The translations under genes were made by a program, and so were the position numbers. DNA of 64,000 bases from Choricystis sp. odSpoLacu1 (taxonomy: Eukaryota > Chlorophyta > Trebouxiophyceae): contig OY253654.1 of NCBI GenBank assembly GCA_958009055.1, forward strand, positions 558,001 to 622,000, read 5' to 3'. Of the stretch, positions 1 through 9,355 are shown in pieces; position 1 is the first letter of the stretch; each line of letters starts with the position of its first letter. Below the pieces are notes generated by a model. That model did no database searches. It worked only from the letters and a program-made list of their open reading frames with translations, and had not been told where the DNA came from.

Positions 1-317
1 ACCGCCACCCGGGCTCGCAGGGCAAACAATACTTCCTGGGCCTGGAGTCCGCCTTCAACGGGTCCGGCGACCCCGCCTACCCGGGCGGCCCCTGGTTCAA
101 CATGTGCAACCTGGGCAAGACGGAGGCTGAAATGAAGACGCTCAAGACGAAAGAACTCAAAAACGGGCGCCTGGCGATGCTCGCCGTGTTTGGCTTTGGC
201 GCGCAGGCCATTCTGACGGGCGAGGGCCCCTGGCAAAACCTGAAGGACCACCTGGCCAACCCGTCGGGCGCCAACCTGGTGTCCAACCTGGGCAAGGTGG
301 GCGGCGTGACGCTGTGA
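1..317 (+). CDS. Light-harvesting chlorophyll a/b-binding protein, LHCI-like (3' part)
   Basis: Only the C-terminal part lies in the window; the reading frame is open from base 3 to the TGA at 315-317. It encodes the end of a chlorophyll a/b-binding antenna protein of the thylakoid membrane. The lumenal loop ([12 protein letters not shown], then [13 protein letters not shown]) is followed by the third transmembrane helix with the family motif [15 protein letters not shown], in which Glu and Arg form the inter-helix salt bridge and Asn/Glu bind chlorophyll. The tail ([13 protein letters not shown]) matches LHC family C-termini. The YFLGLE/YPGGP loop resembles PSI antenna (LHCA) proteins more than LHCII, but the subtype is an inference. 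No intron is seen in the visible part. N-terminus and transit peptide lie upstream of the window. Confidence 0.9.
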   Translation, partial: RHPGSQGKQYFLGLESAFNGSGDPAYPGGPWFNMCNLGKTEAEMKTLKTKELKNGRLAMLAVFGFGAQAILTGEGPWQNLKDHLANPSGANLVSNLGKVGGVTL

Positions 318-637
318 GAGAAGGTGTGTGGACACACATTTTTGTGGCGTGTCGGCCGCGAAACGCACCCGCGCTCTGTTTTTTGTGGCGCACCCCTTTC
401 CTTTTTCTTTTTTTTTTCCAGGGGTTCCCATTCCGGCCGCGGCCCCATGAAGGCGGCGTGTGTGGGGTGGGCGGCCTCCAGCGCGCGAGATACACCAAAC
501 AAGCCAGGCGCTGGTGTTGCCCCCCCCTCGACCCCCTTCCCCGCTTTTTTTGGGAAACTGCTGTGCCTTGTGTGACGCCCTGTTTGGCTGAGGTGTTAGA
601 GACCAATCAAAAAAACTACACAAAACATTTTCTCTCT
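318..637. other. Convergent 3' intergenic region
   Basis: This 320-bp stretch lies between the stop of the LHC gene and the stop of the minus-strand gene at 638. It holds T- and C-rich runs and no credible coding frame. It is presumably the two 3' UTRs with poly(A) sites; no hairpin of note was seen. Confidence 0.5.
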
Positions 638-1069
638 CTAGATGTCAAACGCGCGCCCGTCGTCGCCACCAGTGCGCCCCAGCCGCGCGGGCGGCGCCGC
701 GTGCGCCACAAACGCGGCCACGTCGGCCGCGTCGACACCCGCGGCTGCCGCTGCAGCCTTAACCACCGCGCCCGCGTCGGCACCGGCGGCAGTGGTCGCG
801 GTCAGCAGGGACGCGAGCGCCCGCGCGTCGAGGCCGGTCTGCGCCGCACGGGGGGGCAGCGTCGGCGGCGGGTCGCGCGACGGCGCCGGCTCGATGACAC
901 GCGCCCTGATCGTGCCAGCCAGCATGGACCCCAGTACAGCGCCCGCGGCGGCTTGAGCCGCGGCGTCCGCGTCGGCGGCATCAACGGTCGCGCGCCAGTC
1001 GGCGGGGGGTGGGGCGCGTGGCGCGCGGCGCGCTGCAGCGGCTGCCGCTTTTGAGGCGGATGAGCCCAT
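638..1069 (-). CDS. Small Ala-rich protein with N-terminal myristoylation-like motif
   Basis: Predicted 143-aa single-exon protein, not recognised. The start chosen is the ATG at 1069 because it gives MGSSASK, a good N-myristoylation signal (Gly2, Ser6), and leaves a 206-bp divergent promoter to the dihydroorotase start. The frame is open further upstream, so a longer product cannot be excluded. The rest is Ala-rich and helical, with a Pro-rich linker around residues 65-75 and a second helical block (LDARALASLLTATTAAG, then a VDAADVAAFVAHA segment). There are no Cys pairs, membrane segments or catalytic motifs. If the motif works, the protein would be membrane-anchored. Strong alanine/codon bias could make a spurious frame look open, so reality as a gene is moderately supported. 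Confidence 0.45.
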   Translation of the reverse strand: MGSSASKAAAAAARRAPRAPPPADWRATVDAADADAAAQAAAGAVLGSMLAGTIRARVIEPAPSRDPPPTLPPRAAQTGLDARALASLLTATTAAGADAGAVVKAAAAAAGVDAADVAAFVAHAAPPARLGRTGGDDGRAFDI

Positions 1070-1241
1070 GGGAGTTTGACAGGGCGCGAAGGGCAGCACG
1101 CCAGCCTGGGCAGGCGCGCGCAAGCCCCCGGATAAGTGCGAGACAATTGTGGACGGAAAAAAAAAGAAAAGTTTTCGCGGCCTTCTGGCCACAACCGCGC
1201 ACACTCTCCAGCGCACAAAGCACACGCGCACACTAGGCCCA

Positions 1242-1273
1242 GTGGTGAAGTCAACCATCGTTGACTTTACCAC
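1242..1273. promoter_or_regulatory. Imperfect inverted repeat just before the dihydroorotase ATG
   Basis: GTGGTGAAGTCAAC at 1242-1255, a 4-nt spacer, then GTTGACTTTACCAC at 1260-1273: a 14-bp inverted repeat with one mismatch. It ends 2 nt before the ATG at 1276, so it is in the 5' UTR or core promoter. It could be a dimeric transcription-factor site or an RNA hairpin affecting start selection; function is inference. Confidence 0.5.
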
Positions 1274-1275
1274 CA

Positions 1276-2533
1276 ATGCGCGCCCCCCGCCCCCTGCCGC
1301 CCTCCAGATCGCTGCGCGTTTCTGCGGGCCCCGCGCCGCCGCCTCCAATGCAGACCGCCGCTCCCGCCGCGCCCTCCTCCAGCGGCACCCGCATCACGCT
1401 GGCCCGCCCAGACGATTGGCACCTGCATGTGCGGGACGGCCCAGGCCTGGCGGCCGTCGTGCCTGCATCGGCGGCCGTGTTTGGACGGGTCGTCGTCATG
1501 CCCAACCTGGTGCCGCCCGTGGTGACGGTGGAGGATGTGAGTGTGTGATATAGGGAGAGAGAGAGAGAGAGAAGGGAGTGTGGCAAAGGTGTGATCGCCC
1601 GCGCCGACCCCCCCTAACCACCACCTTCCTTCCCACCAGGCCCGCGCCTACCGCGACCGCATCCTGGCCGCGGTGCCGCCCACCTCCGCGTCCACGTTCG
1701 AACCCCGCATGGCGCTCTACCTGACGCAGGCGACCACCCCCGCCGACGTGCGCGCCGCGGCGGCGGCGGGGTTTGTCCACGGCTACAAACTCTACCCTGC
1801 CGGCGCCACCACAAACTCCCAGGCCGGCGTCACCGACATCCCCGCCCTGGCCCCCACCCTGGCCGCCATGGCGGAGGCGGGGCTGCCGTTGATGGTGCAC
1901 GGCGAAGTCACGGCGAGCGACGTCGACCCCTTTGACCGAGAAGCCGAGTTCGTGGCCCGCGTCCTGGCCCACCTGGTGGACGCCCATTCTCACCTCAAAG
2001 TCGTCATGGAGCACGTGACGACGGCGGAGGGTGTCGCCTTTGTGGCGGGGGCGAGGGAGGGGGTGGGGGCCACCATCACGCCGCAGCACATGACGCTGAA
2101 TCGATCCGCCCTCTTTGCGGGCGGCCTGCGCCCGCACGCCTACTGCCTGCCCATCCTCAAGCGGGAACGCCACCGCGCCGCCGTGGCGGCCGCCGCCACG
2201 GGCGGGTCCGGCCGCTTCTTTTTGGGCACCGACTCGGCGCCCCACCCGCGCGGCGCAAAGGAGTGCGCCTGCGGCTGTGCCGGCCTGTACTCCACCCCCG
2301 TGGCGTTGCCCCTGTATGCGGCCGCGTTTGAGGCGGCGGGCGCGCTGGACGCGTTGGAAGGGTTTGCCAGCAAAAACGGGGCTGCCTTCTATGGGCTGCC
2401 GCCGCCGACCAGCACCATCACCCTGGCGCGCGACGAGTGGAGGGTGCCAGCTGAATTTGACTTTGGGGGCGGCACCACGGTGGTGCCCATGGCGGCGGGG
2501 GAGACGTTGAGGTGGCGGGTCGTGGATGGGTGA
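1276..2533 (+). CDS. PYR4: Dihydroorotase (organelle-targeted, PyrC type II)
   Basis: Catalyses cyclisation of N-carbamoyl-aspartate to dihydroorotate, step three of de novo pyrimidine synthesis; in plants this enzyme is in the plastid or mitochondrion. Two exons, 1276-1536 and 1640-2533, joined in phase 0 (384 aa). Metal ligands are visible: WHLHVRDG (HxH), the carboxylated Lys in [24 protein letters not shown] and the catalytic Asp in LGTDSAPH. These and the about 340-residue core match the bacterial PyrC-like class used by plants, not the CAD class. The first about 35 residues are Arg/Pro/Ser-rich and look like a transit peptide; a second in-frame ATG at 1348 could give a shorter cytosolic form. 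The intron has a GTGAGT start and ends CACCAG. Confidence 0.95.
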
Positions 2534-2555
2534 GTAAAAGAGTGTCTGCGATTTT

Positions 2556-4641
2556 TCACACGTTCTCCTTCCCCAACACGCGCGCACCCTTCCACGGCGC
2601 CTCCCGCCCGCACGTCAGCGCGGCCCAGCTCTCGGCCGTGCCCCACCTCAACTCGTGCAGCGCCACCTGGCGCGCCCGCCGCCGAGCGGCGTCTTCCTCG
2701 CGCAGCACGCGTCTCAGTTCACGATCAGCCGCGTCGCGCGCGCGCTCGCTCGCCGCGCGCGCGTCCTCCCCCTCCGCCACCTCGGCCACGGGGGGGGGAG
2801 CATCGCTGTAGTCTTTGTCATAGGCGTCCCACTCGACCGCGGTGGCGGCGGCGCCGTCGGGGCCGGCCAGGAGGGCGGGCCACCAGGTTGCTGCGCCGCC
2901 CTTTGCGGGATCCGCCCACGCCTCAAGATTCGCTTTGGCGATGTGGAGCACGCACCCGTCCTCGCCGGTGCCGCCACCGTGCGTCCAGGCGCACTCGGAG
3001 GGGACGATCATGCGGTGCAGGTCGCCGCGCCAGAGAAGGGTGCGTGGTGTGGTGGCGGCAGCCGCTGCGCCTCCTCCTTGTTTCTGCCACACCGCCACGC
3101 TGTGCGTCCCAAACTTCACCGCCAGCGATGCCGCAGGCACTCCCGCCCCCACCCCCACCACAATGATGGTCACCTCCCCCGCCGACTGGCGCCACCGCAC
3201 CGCGCTGTCGGACGACTCCACCCACGCGCGCGTGTCGGCGTCGCGCGCGTGCCTCACGACACGCGACAGCCCCAGCGCAGACCTCGGCCCGCTGGGCATG
3301 ATGGGGCGGCCATCCGCGGTGACGAGGCGGGGGCGGGGTGGAGGGGCGGGCGCCAGGGCGGTGGGCGTGGGGATGGTGAGTGCGAGCGGTGGCGGCGCGG
3401 CAGTCTTTTCATCGCCCTCCAGCCGTGTCACAACCGCGCTCACGCCGGCTTGCAGCGCTGTGAGCGTCGCGTCGGGATCACTGCACGTCAGCGTGGCATC
3501 GAGGGATGTGCCCCGCGCGGCGTCGATGGCGACGGCGGAGGGGGGCAGGTGAGCTGCGGTCGCGAGCACTGCACGCACGCGGGCGCGCGGCGGCGTGCCA
3601 CCCTCGCTCCACGCCACGCGCACGTGCAGAGAGGTGCCTGTATTACCACTGCGCGTCGCTTCAACGATGGATGCACCAATAGGGCCAGGCAGGGCGGCCG
3701 TGGCGGCCGCGAGTGTGGCAACAAGGGCCGGCGCGCCGCCGCGCGGAGTGCGCGCAACGGCAGCCGCCAGAGCGGCCGCCGCGCCTGCTGCATCCCGGCA
3801 TGACGAGTCGGGGGTGACCAGCAACGCAACCCCCAGCCGCAACGCTGCGTCGGCGGCGGTGGCAGCGTCGGCCGCAGCATCGACCGCTGTGCGCGCGTCG
3901 GCTGCTGCATCGGGCCACCTCTCAGCTGCAGCCCACACCCGGGTGCGAGCGCACAACAGAGTCGGCGCGGGCGGAGGCGTCACCGCCCACGCGCCCATCT
4001 GCAGAGCGCCGTCGGGCGGCGCGTCAGGGGCTGGGCGGGTGCCGCCGTCGGCGCAGCGGGAGCGAGCGACGCGCGCACGGCTGTGTCACCGCCCGCCAGC
4101 ACGGACGCGGGCACGACACCATCCGCCTCAGCCGCCACCAACACATCCAGCAGCAACTGGCCTCGGTTTTGGGGCGAACCGGCGGCCGCTGCGCGCGTGG
4201 CGGCGGCGACGCACTCGCGTGGGTCTCCGCCACGGACTGCAGCCTGCGCAAACGCACGCACCGCCCCCACCGCGTCCCGTTCCACCTCCAGCCCCCGCCC
4301 TAGTCGCCACGCGGGCTTGTGCCAGGTTGGGGCCAGCGCGCCCGCTGCACGCGCGTCGGCCACCGCGTCCGCGCCGCGCCCGCACCGCGTCGCGGCGGCG
4401 GCGCGGTTGCACAGCACCACGGCCCGCGTGCGCGCGTCCAGGCACGCGTCGCTGTAGCGGTACATGGCGGTGCGGTGGTTGCCGGACGCCAGGGCGGCGT
4501 CGCCCAGGCGTTTGGCGTGGTGGGCTTTGAGGCGGCTGGAGAAGGGAGGGGAGGGGGTCGATCTGTGCTCTGGAGGCAACAAAACGAGCTGCGCACATGC
4601 ACACGGCACGTTTTGGGCACGCACCTGACGTCGCTGTCCAT
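2556..4641 (-). CDS. TPR and CS (p23-like) domain protein
   Basis: Probable chaperone-associated protein of about 645 aa. Exon 1 is 17 nt (4641-4625, MDSDV plus a split Ser). Exon 2 starts at 4535 and encodes TPR-like helices (KRLGDAALASGN, YSDACLDAR, AVVLCNRAAAAT, GALAPTWHKPAWRLG). A change of frame is needed near 4030-4090: either a 59-nt intron (4089-4031, GTGACA to CCCAG) or a one-base miscall in the C run at 4027-4030. The C-terminal part, to 2556, has a CS/p23-like beta-sandwich (VRWRQSAGEVTIIV, LLWRGDLHRM, then a WWPALLAG segment) followed by a charged, helical tail rich in Arg/Glu. TPR plus CS recalls SGT1, but no SGS domain is evident. It starts 110 bp from the divergent SPF45 gene. 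Confidence 0.65.
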
Positions 4642-4751
4642 GGTGGGGCTGGTGGGCAGGCGCGTCCGTTTTGTTGGGGGTCAGGGGAGAGTGAGGAGGT
4701 TAAAACTTGTTTTTTTTTTAAACCCTCACAAATCGCGCGCATTCGTCCTCT

Positions 4752-5845
4752 ATGGGCCTCTACGACGACCTCCCCGCCGCCCGGGACGGCGACCGGGGCG
4801 CCCCCTCTACCTCGTGGGCGCGCCCTGGGCTGGCCCCCGCGCCACGGCGGCCGGCCGCGGCGGCGGCGCCGCCCCCGAAACGGGCGGCCGTGGCGGTGGC
4901 GCACGCAGCCGACCCGGCACCAGTTGATCCAGTGGCGGGTGCGTGTGTGTGGGCGGGTGCGTGACACAGCAACGGGTCTCTGTGCAAAACAAAACGACCC
5001 CCCCCCACTCTCCACCTCTCTGTTCAGCGCCCCCACCCTCCCTCGCGCCCGCCTGCGCCGCTGCCTTCGCTGTGGACGATGAGTACGACCCCGCCGCCCC
5101 CACCGACTACCTGGCCATCCTGGCGGCACGTAAAGCGACCGCCGACGCGGACGCGGCGCGCGTCACGGCCGCGCGCGCGGCAGCGGCTGCCGCGGTCGAC
5201 GCGGCCGCGCGCGCCGCGGCCGCGGCGGCGGCCACCGAAGCGGCCGCCCTGGCCCGCGCCCGGGCTGAAGCTTTGACCAAGTGTGGTGGTGGAGGTGGAG
5301 GCGAGGCAGAGCAGCCGTCTCCCCCCCCCCCCGCCAAGGGGCTGGCCCTCGCCGAACGCATGATGAAGAAGATGGGGTGGCGCTCCGGCGGCGGCCTGGG
5401 GCGCGACCTGCAGGGCATGGCCACCCCGCTCGTCGCCCACCGCACCGGGAGGGCGAGCGGGGTGGTGGCCCCCGCGGCTCCACTGGCGGGTGGGGGTGGT
5501 GTGAGCGCGAGCGGCGCCTCATCCACCCACCCAACCACCCTTTCCCGCGTCGTCCTGCTCACAAACTTGGTCCTCCCCGGCGCCGTGGACGAAGCCCTGG
5601 AGGACGAAGTCGGCGCCGAAGCCACCCGCCACGGCACGGTGACAGGGCTGGTCGTGTTTGAAGTGATAGAACCCGGTTTCCCACCCTCTGAAGCTGTGCG
5701 CGTCTTTGTTCGCTTCGCAGACGCCCCCTCCGCCGCCGCCTTTGCGGCCGCCATGGCGGGGCGCTACTTTGGGGGGAGGCGGGTGGGGGCGACCATGTTC
5801 AGTGAGGCCACGTTTGATGCGGGGGCGCTGGCGCCCAGCGCATAG
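4752..5845 (+). CDS. Splicing factor SPF45/RBM17 (DRT111-like)
   Basis: Nuclear splicing factor involved in late 3' splice-site choice. Two exons, 4752-4938 and 5028-5845 (phase 1; 334 aa). The N-terminus MGLYDDLP is the conserved start of the SPF45/DRT111 family. An Ala/Arg-rich coiled segment with a short acidic motif (DDEYDPAAPTDY) follows. A G-patch lies around residues 165-210 (RMMKKMGWRSGGGLG, then LVAHRTGRASGVV). The C-terminal RRM (residues about 240-330; VVLLTNLVLPGAVDEALEDE, VRVFVRFADAPSAAAF, YFGGRRVGATMF) has the UHM-like form RYFGGR. Domain order and length fit the family. It converges with NDUFB9, 68 bp away. Confidence is high because three separate family signatures occur in order. 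Confidence 0.92.
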
Positions 5846-5913
5846 AGAGATGTTCTTTTAGCAGAAAGAAAAAAGTTTAAACGAAAACAGACAAACAAGC
5901 ACACACACAATCA

Positions 5914-6488
5914 TCATCCTTCCCTCCCAAAGTCGTACTGTTGGTGCAGGCCGGCGGGGAGGGGTGGGTTGCGCGCGTAGAGTGTCCCTCCCGGGCGGTA
6001 GGGCACGGTGTAGGGGTCGGGGTGGGAGCGGGAGGCGAGAGCGGCCTCGCCCGCGGCCAGGAGGCGGGCGGCGGCGGCGGAGTCGGCCTGAGGTGGGAGG
6101 AAAGGGTGGAGGGTGTTGGAAAGGGCGCGGGGCAACGTTTTTTTTTCCTGCGCCTCCTTTTTCCTCCTCCCTCTCACTCACGTTGCGGTTGCGCTCAAAC
6201 TCGGACCTCAGCTTCTCGGCCTGTGTGTAAGTGTGTGGGAAATGGGAGCGGTGTGAGAGGAAGCCGCGGGAGCACAAAAGCAGCGGCACCTCTCGATCCC
6301 TTGAAACCGGGGCACACACGCGCACCCCGCGCCCTCCCCCTCCTCCCTCCCCTTCCACACCCCACACCAACTCTCACCTCCTCCCAGTACAGCTGCCGGT
6401 TGACCGCCCACGACAGCACGTTTTTCAGGGAGTGGCGGTACAGCCGCGCGACGCGCGCGGCGTGCTCGGCGGGCGCGGGAAGCGCCAT
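5914..6488 (-). CDS. NDUFB9: NADH dehydrogenase (complex I) subunit NDUFB9/B22, LYR family
   Basis: Accessory subunit of mitochondrial complex I, membrane arm. Three exons: 6488-6378 (37 codons), 6220-6182 (13 codons) and 6087-5914; all junctions are phase 0, giving 107 aa. The LYR motif is present in HAARVARLYRHSLKNVLSW. The C-terminal block HPDPYTVPYRPGGTLYARNP, followed by HQQYDFGREG, is the family signature. LYR proteins bind the acyl carrier protein or the Fe-S co-chaperone HscB; HscB is encoded 11 kb away at 17393. It converges with SPF45 and is divergent from SRPRB. Confidence 0.9.
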
Positions 6489-6663
6489 GCGGGGCAGAGA
6501 GAGGAGGAGAGGGGGGACACACAGGTGGGCGTGTGGCACTGAGAGTGCGGGCGCCGCGCGCGGGAGGACGGCGGCGCGGCACACAGTGAAATACGAAAAA
6601 AACGTTGTGCCCATTCACAAAAAAAAAACGTCCTTTCCCCGTCGCTCCGAAAAAACGCCAGTC

Positions 6664-7600
6664 ATGGACGACGCCCCAGACGAGCCCCTCCTGTCTCCCG
6701 CCCCTGATGACGCGGGGGCCACCGCTGTCGGGGGCGGCGGCCTGCCGCTGGCGCTGGTCGCGCCGCTCGCGGTCGCGCTGTTGGTGGCGCTGCTAGGTGT
6801 GCGTGAGGGGAAGGAGAGGCTCGTGTGGGTGTGTGTATTGGCTGTCTGTCTCTGCGTGGAACGCGGTGTGCCGACCGTTTTTGCCGCCCCTCCTCCCCAC
6901 CTCATCACCATCAGTTGTGCGAATCGCGCGCACCCGCGTGCCCGCCTCCACCGCCCCCCGCGCCGCCCTGCTGGCCGGCCCCTCGGGCGGCGGCAAGACG
7001 ACCCTATTCCACGTGCTGACGGCGGGAGGCGGAGCCCCCCCGCCCCACGGCACGGTGCCGTCGATGGCGGAGAACGTGGGGACGGCTGCAGTCGCGCCCA
7101 ACGCCACCACCTCTGCCCGCACCATCACCCTCGTCGACGCCCCCGGCCACCCCCGCCTGCGCGCTTTGACTGCCTCCCGAGCCCCGGGCGCCAAGTGCGC
7201 CGTGTTCGTGGTGGATGCGGCCGACTTTCTGCCGCGCAAGACGGAAGCCGCCGACGCGCTGGCCGCCCTGCTCACCCCCGCCGCCACCCGCCGCCGCAGG
7301 CTGCCCGTCCTGCTGCTGGCCAACAAGGCTGACCTGGGGGCGCGCGCCCACTCCGCCGACTTTGTGAGGCGGCGGCTGGAGAGGGAGATCGAGGCTGCCC
7401 TCGCATCTGCTGATGACGGCGGCTCCCTGGACGCCGACGCCGAGGGCGGAGGCAGCATTGCCGCCTTGGCACGCGCCGGCCGCCCCTTCACCTTTGCCGG
7501 GCTGGCGGCGGCGGGAGGGCCGGTGGTGGAGGCGGTGGCGGGCGCGGCGGCGAGCGGGGACACGGACGTGGTGCGCGCGTTTCTGCACAAGCACGGTTAG
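6664..7600 (+). CDS. SRPRB: Signal recognition particle receptor subunit beta
   Basis: ER-membrane GTPase that anchors SRP receptor alpha. Two exons, 6664-6796 and 6915-7600 (272 aa). Exon 1 encodes an acidic N-terminus and one hydrophobic segment (LPLALVAPLAVALLVALL), the membrane anchor. The GTPase core shows G1 (GPSGGGKTTLF), a G3-type DAPGHPRLR, and G4 (LLANKAD), with a late AGRPFTFAG segment in the position expected near G5. Replacement of the usual DxxG Gln region by PGH is typical of this Arf/SRbeta branch. It lies 176 bp from the divergent NDUFB9 start and converges with CSN6 over a strong hairpin at 7689-7719. Confidence 0.92.
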
Positions 7601-7688
7601 GTTGGGTGGAGGGGGCCCGGTTGGTTTGGTGTCTGAGGCCTCTGTTCACACACATAAAAAACAAAAAAAAACTGTGGCAAAACACTGC

Positions 7689-7719
7689 TTCGCGTGCGTT
7701 TTTCAAAAACGCACGCGAA
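7689..7719. terminator. Perfect 15-bp inverted repeat between convergent genes
   Basis: TTCGCGTGCGTTTTT (7689-7703), one base (C, 7704), then its exact reverse complement (7705-7719). It lies 89 bp after the SRPRB stop and 25 bp after the CSN6 stop, so the transcript from either strand could fold into the same hairpin. A 3'-end or pausing element shared by the two genes is the simplest reading; the near-absent loop also allows a DNA cruciform or a protein-binding palindrome. Confidence 0.6.
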
Positions 7720-7743
7720 AAAAACTACACACACACACATTAA

Positions 7744-8908
7744 CTAGAGCACAAACCCGCCCCCCACCGCCGCCCCCGCCCGCCCGCTGCGCCGGGGCCC
7801 CGCCGCCACCGCGGACGCGACCGCATCCCCCAACGCACCCGCATCCACCACGCCCCGCGTGGCGGCTGCGAGGAGAAGGGCGGCCAGCGCGGCACCCTCG
7901 CCCCCCCGCCCGTCCTCTCCACCCGGCACGGGCAGCCGGGCCAGCAGCCCCGCCGCCGCCCGGGCGCGGGCGTGGTCGAGAGGGGCGGCTGGGTTGGTGG
8001 CTGCAGCCGCGATGGAGGCGTGGAGGGAGTCGACTCGGGAGGCGAGGGCAGCGACAGCGCCGTGCAGCGCGCGATAATGAGCCACCAACGCGTTCCCACC
8101 CCCCGACCCGCCGTCCGCGCCACCCGCGGACGCGCGGGCGGCGTGCTGGACGGCGATGCGCTCCGCGTCGGACGCGTGAATGGTGAAGTCGGCGGGGCCG
8201 AAGCGGGGGGGCGCGCCAGGGGCGGCGCCGTCCGCGGGCTCGACCAGGGTGAGGGGCAGGGCGTCATTGCCCACCGCGCCAGACGCGAGGGGTGCGTCCG
8301 GGTCGAACAGCAGGCCGACGCACGCGGCCCCCGCGTCGCCGCCGCCCGCCGCGGCGGTCGCGGCGGTGTGCAGGACGGACGCGAGGGGGGCGCCGGGGGC
8401 CGTGGAGGCGGCGTACCAACCGACGACGTCGAGGTCGGGGAAGGTTTGTTTGTCTGGTGTGTGGGTGGGTGGGGGGGGGGGGGGGGAGGGCGACGAGTGA
8501 GGGGGGGGGGGGGGGGGGAGGGTTGGTGAACACAGGGGGCGCCCGCCCTCTCTCTCCCCACCCACCCCACTCCCTCCGCCCCCCACTCACACTGGTCCAG
8601 CCGCTTGGCCAGCAGACCGCCGTCCACCGCGCCGTCGGGGGCGACCGTGACGGCGACCGAGTTTGCAATGTCAACCCCGCCCCCCGCCCCCGGCTTGCCC
8701 AGCAGCACGCCGGCCACGGAGGGGGCGGAGGGGCCGATGACGCGGGCGCGGGTGACGTCGTCGGATACGTTGATGATGACGAGCTGTGGGGAGGGGAGGG
8801 ACATGGGTGGGGTCTCGATCTTCCGTCGGGAAAAAAAAAACGCTCACTCCCCTGACCTGCACCCTGCCCCTGCGAACGCACCGGGTGCAGCGTGTGGACG
8901 GTCGCCAT
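7744..8908 (-). CDS. CSN6: COP9 signalosome complex subunit 6
   Basis: Non-catalytic MPN subunit of the COP9 signalosome, which removes NEDD8 from cullins. Three exons: 8908-8882 (MATVHTLHP), 8783-8591 and 8453-7744; total 309 aa, close to plant CSN6. Exon 2 carries the MPN start (LVIINVSDDVTRAR, GVLLGKPGAGG). Exon 3 begins by completing a Tyr codon and continues KQTFPDLDVVGWYAAS, the conserved GWY segment, and later SDAERIAVQHAARAS, a CSN6 hallmark. No JAMM metal motif (HxHx10D) is present, as expected for CSN6. The C-terminal half is helical. Intron 2 contains two G runs of 16 and 18 bases. Confidence 0.88.
8471..8518 (+). repeat. Two long G runs inside a CSN6 intron
   Basis: Sixteen G at 8471-8486 and eighteen G at 8501-8518 lie in intron 2 of CSN6, so the pre-mRNA reads C there. 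On the plus strand they could form G-quadruplexes. Length is probably polymorphic or error-prone. Confidence 0.8.
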
Positions 8909-9109
8909 GGTGCTGGGGTTGTGAGCGGGGGTGGTGGGGGGGCCGCGACCCGTTTCGGCGTCCTGTTTTTTCCGCAAAGAGTGACCATTCACACCGTTGT
9001 CTGTTTCCTCTTCCCCGCGGGCTCGCTGCCAACGCCTTAGCTTGGCACACGCTCTGCATCCGTCTCTGCCGACGTGTGATCAGCCACCAGCAACCCCCCC
9101 CAGACCCGC

Positions 9110-9345
9110 ATGCGCCTGGCCGCGCGCGTGCTCGCCGCCGCACGCGCCGTCGAGTTTGAACTGCTGGCCGCCCTGTTTGTGGGGGCGCTGGCGCTGACTG
9201 TGGCCAACATCATTGTGAGTGAGGCTGGGGTGTTGATGGAAACAAAAACGCGAGGTCGATCGAGACATGTTTTTTTCGTTGTGTTTTGGCCACCCTCCTA
9301 ACCACCCCCCCACAGGCCGGCTTTGAAGCCACGTCCCGCGCCTAG
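9110..9345 (+). CDS. 44-aa single-pass membrane peptide, unknown
   Basis: Two exons, 9110-9214 and 9316-9345, joined in phase 0 with a standard GTGAGT/CACAG intron. The product is 44 aa: a basic start (MRLAARVLAAARAVEFE), one hydrophobic helix (LLAALFVGALALTVANII) and a short tail AGFEATSRA. The size and layout suggest a small subunit of an organellar membrane complex, but the family is not recognised. It ends 10 bp before the ATG of the DUF177 gene. A well-formed intron in such a short frame supports it being real. Confidence 0.55.
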
Positions 9346-9355
9346 ACAACACATC

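Noticed and set aside
638..1348. Longer version of the minus-strand gene at 638 starting at 1348
   Set aside because: It would overlap the dihydroorotase first exon and lose the MGSSASK start; the upstream residues are unlike a protein N-terminus.
1690..1720. tRNA-like GTTCGA strings (also elsewhere)
   Set aside because: All copies lie inside clear coding exons and no acceptor or anticodon stems surround them.
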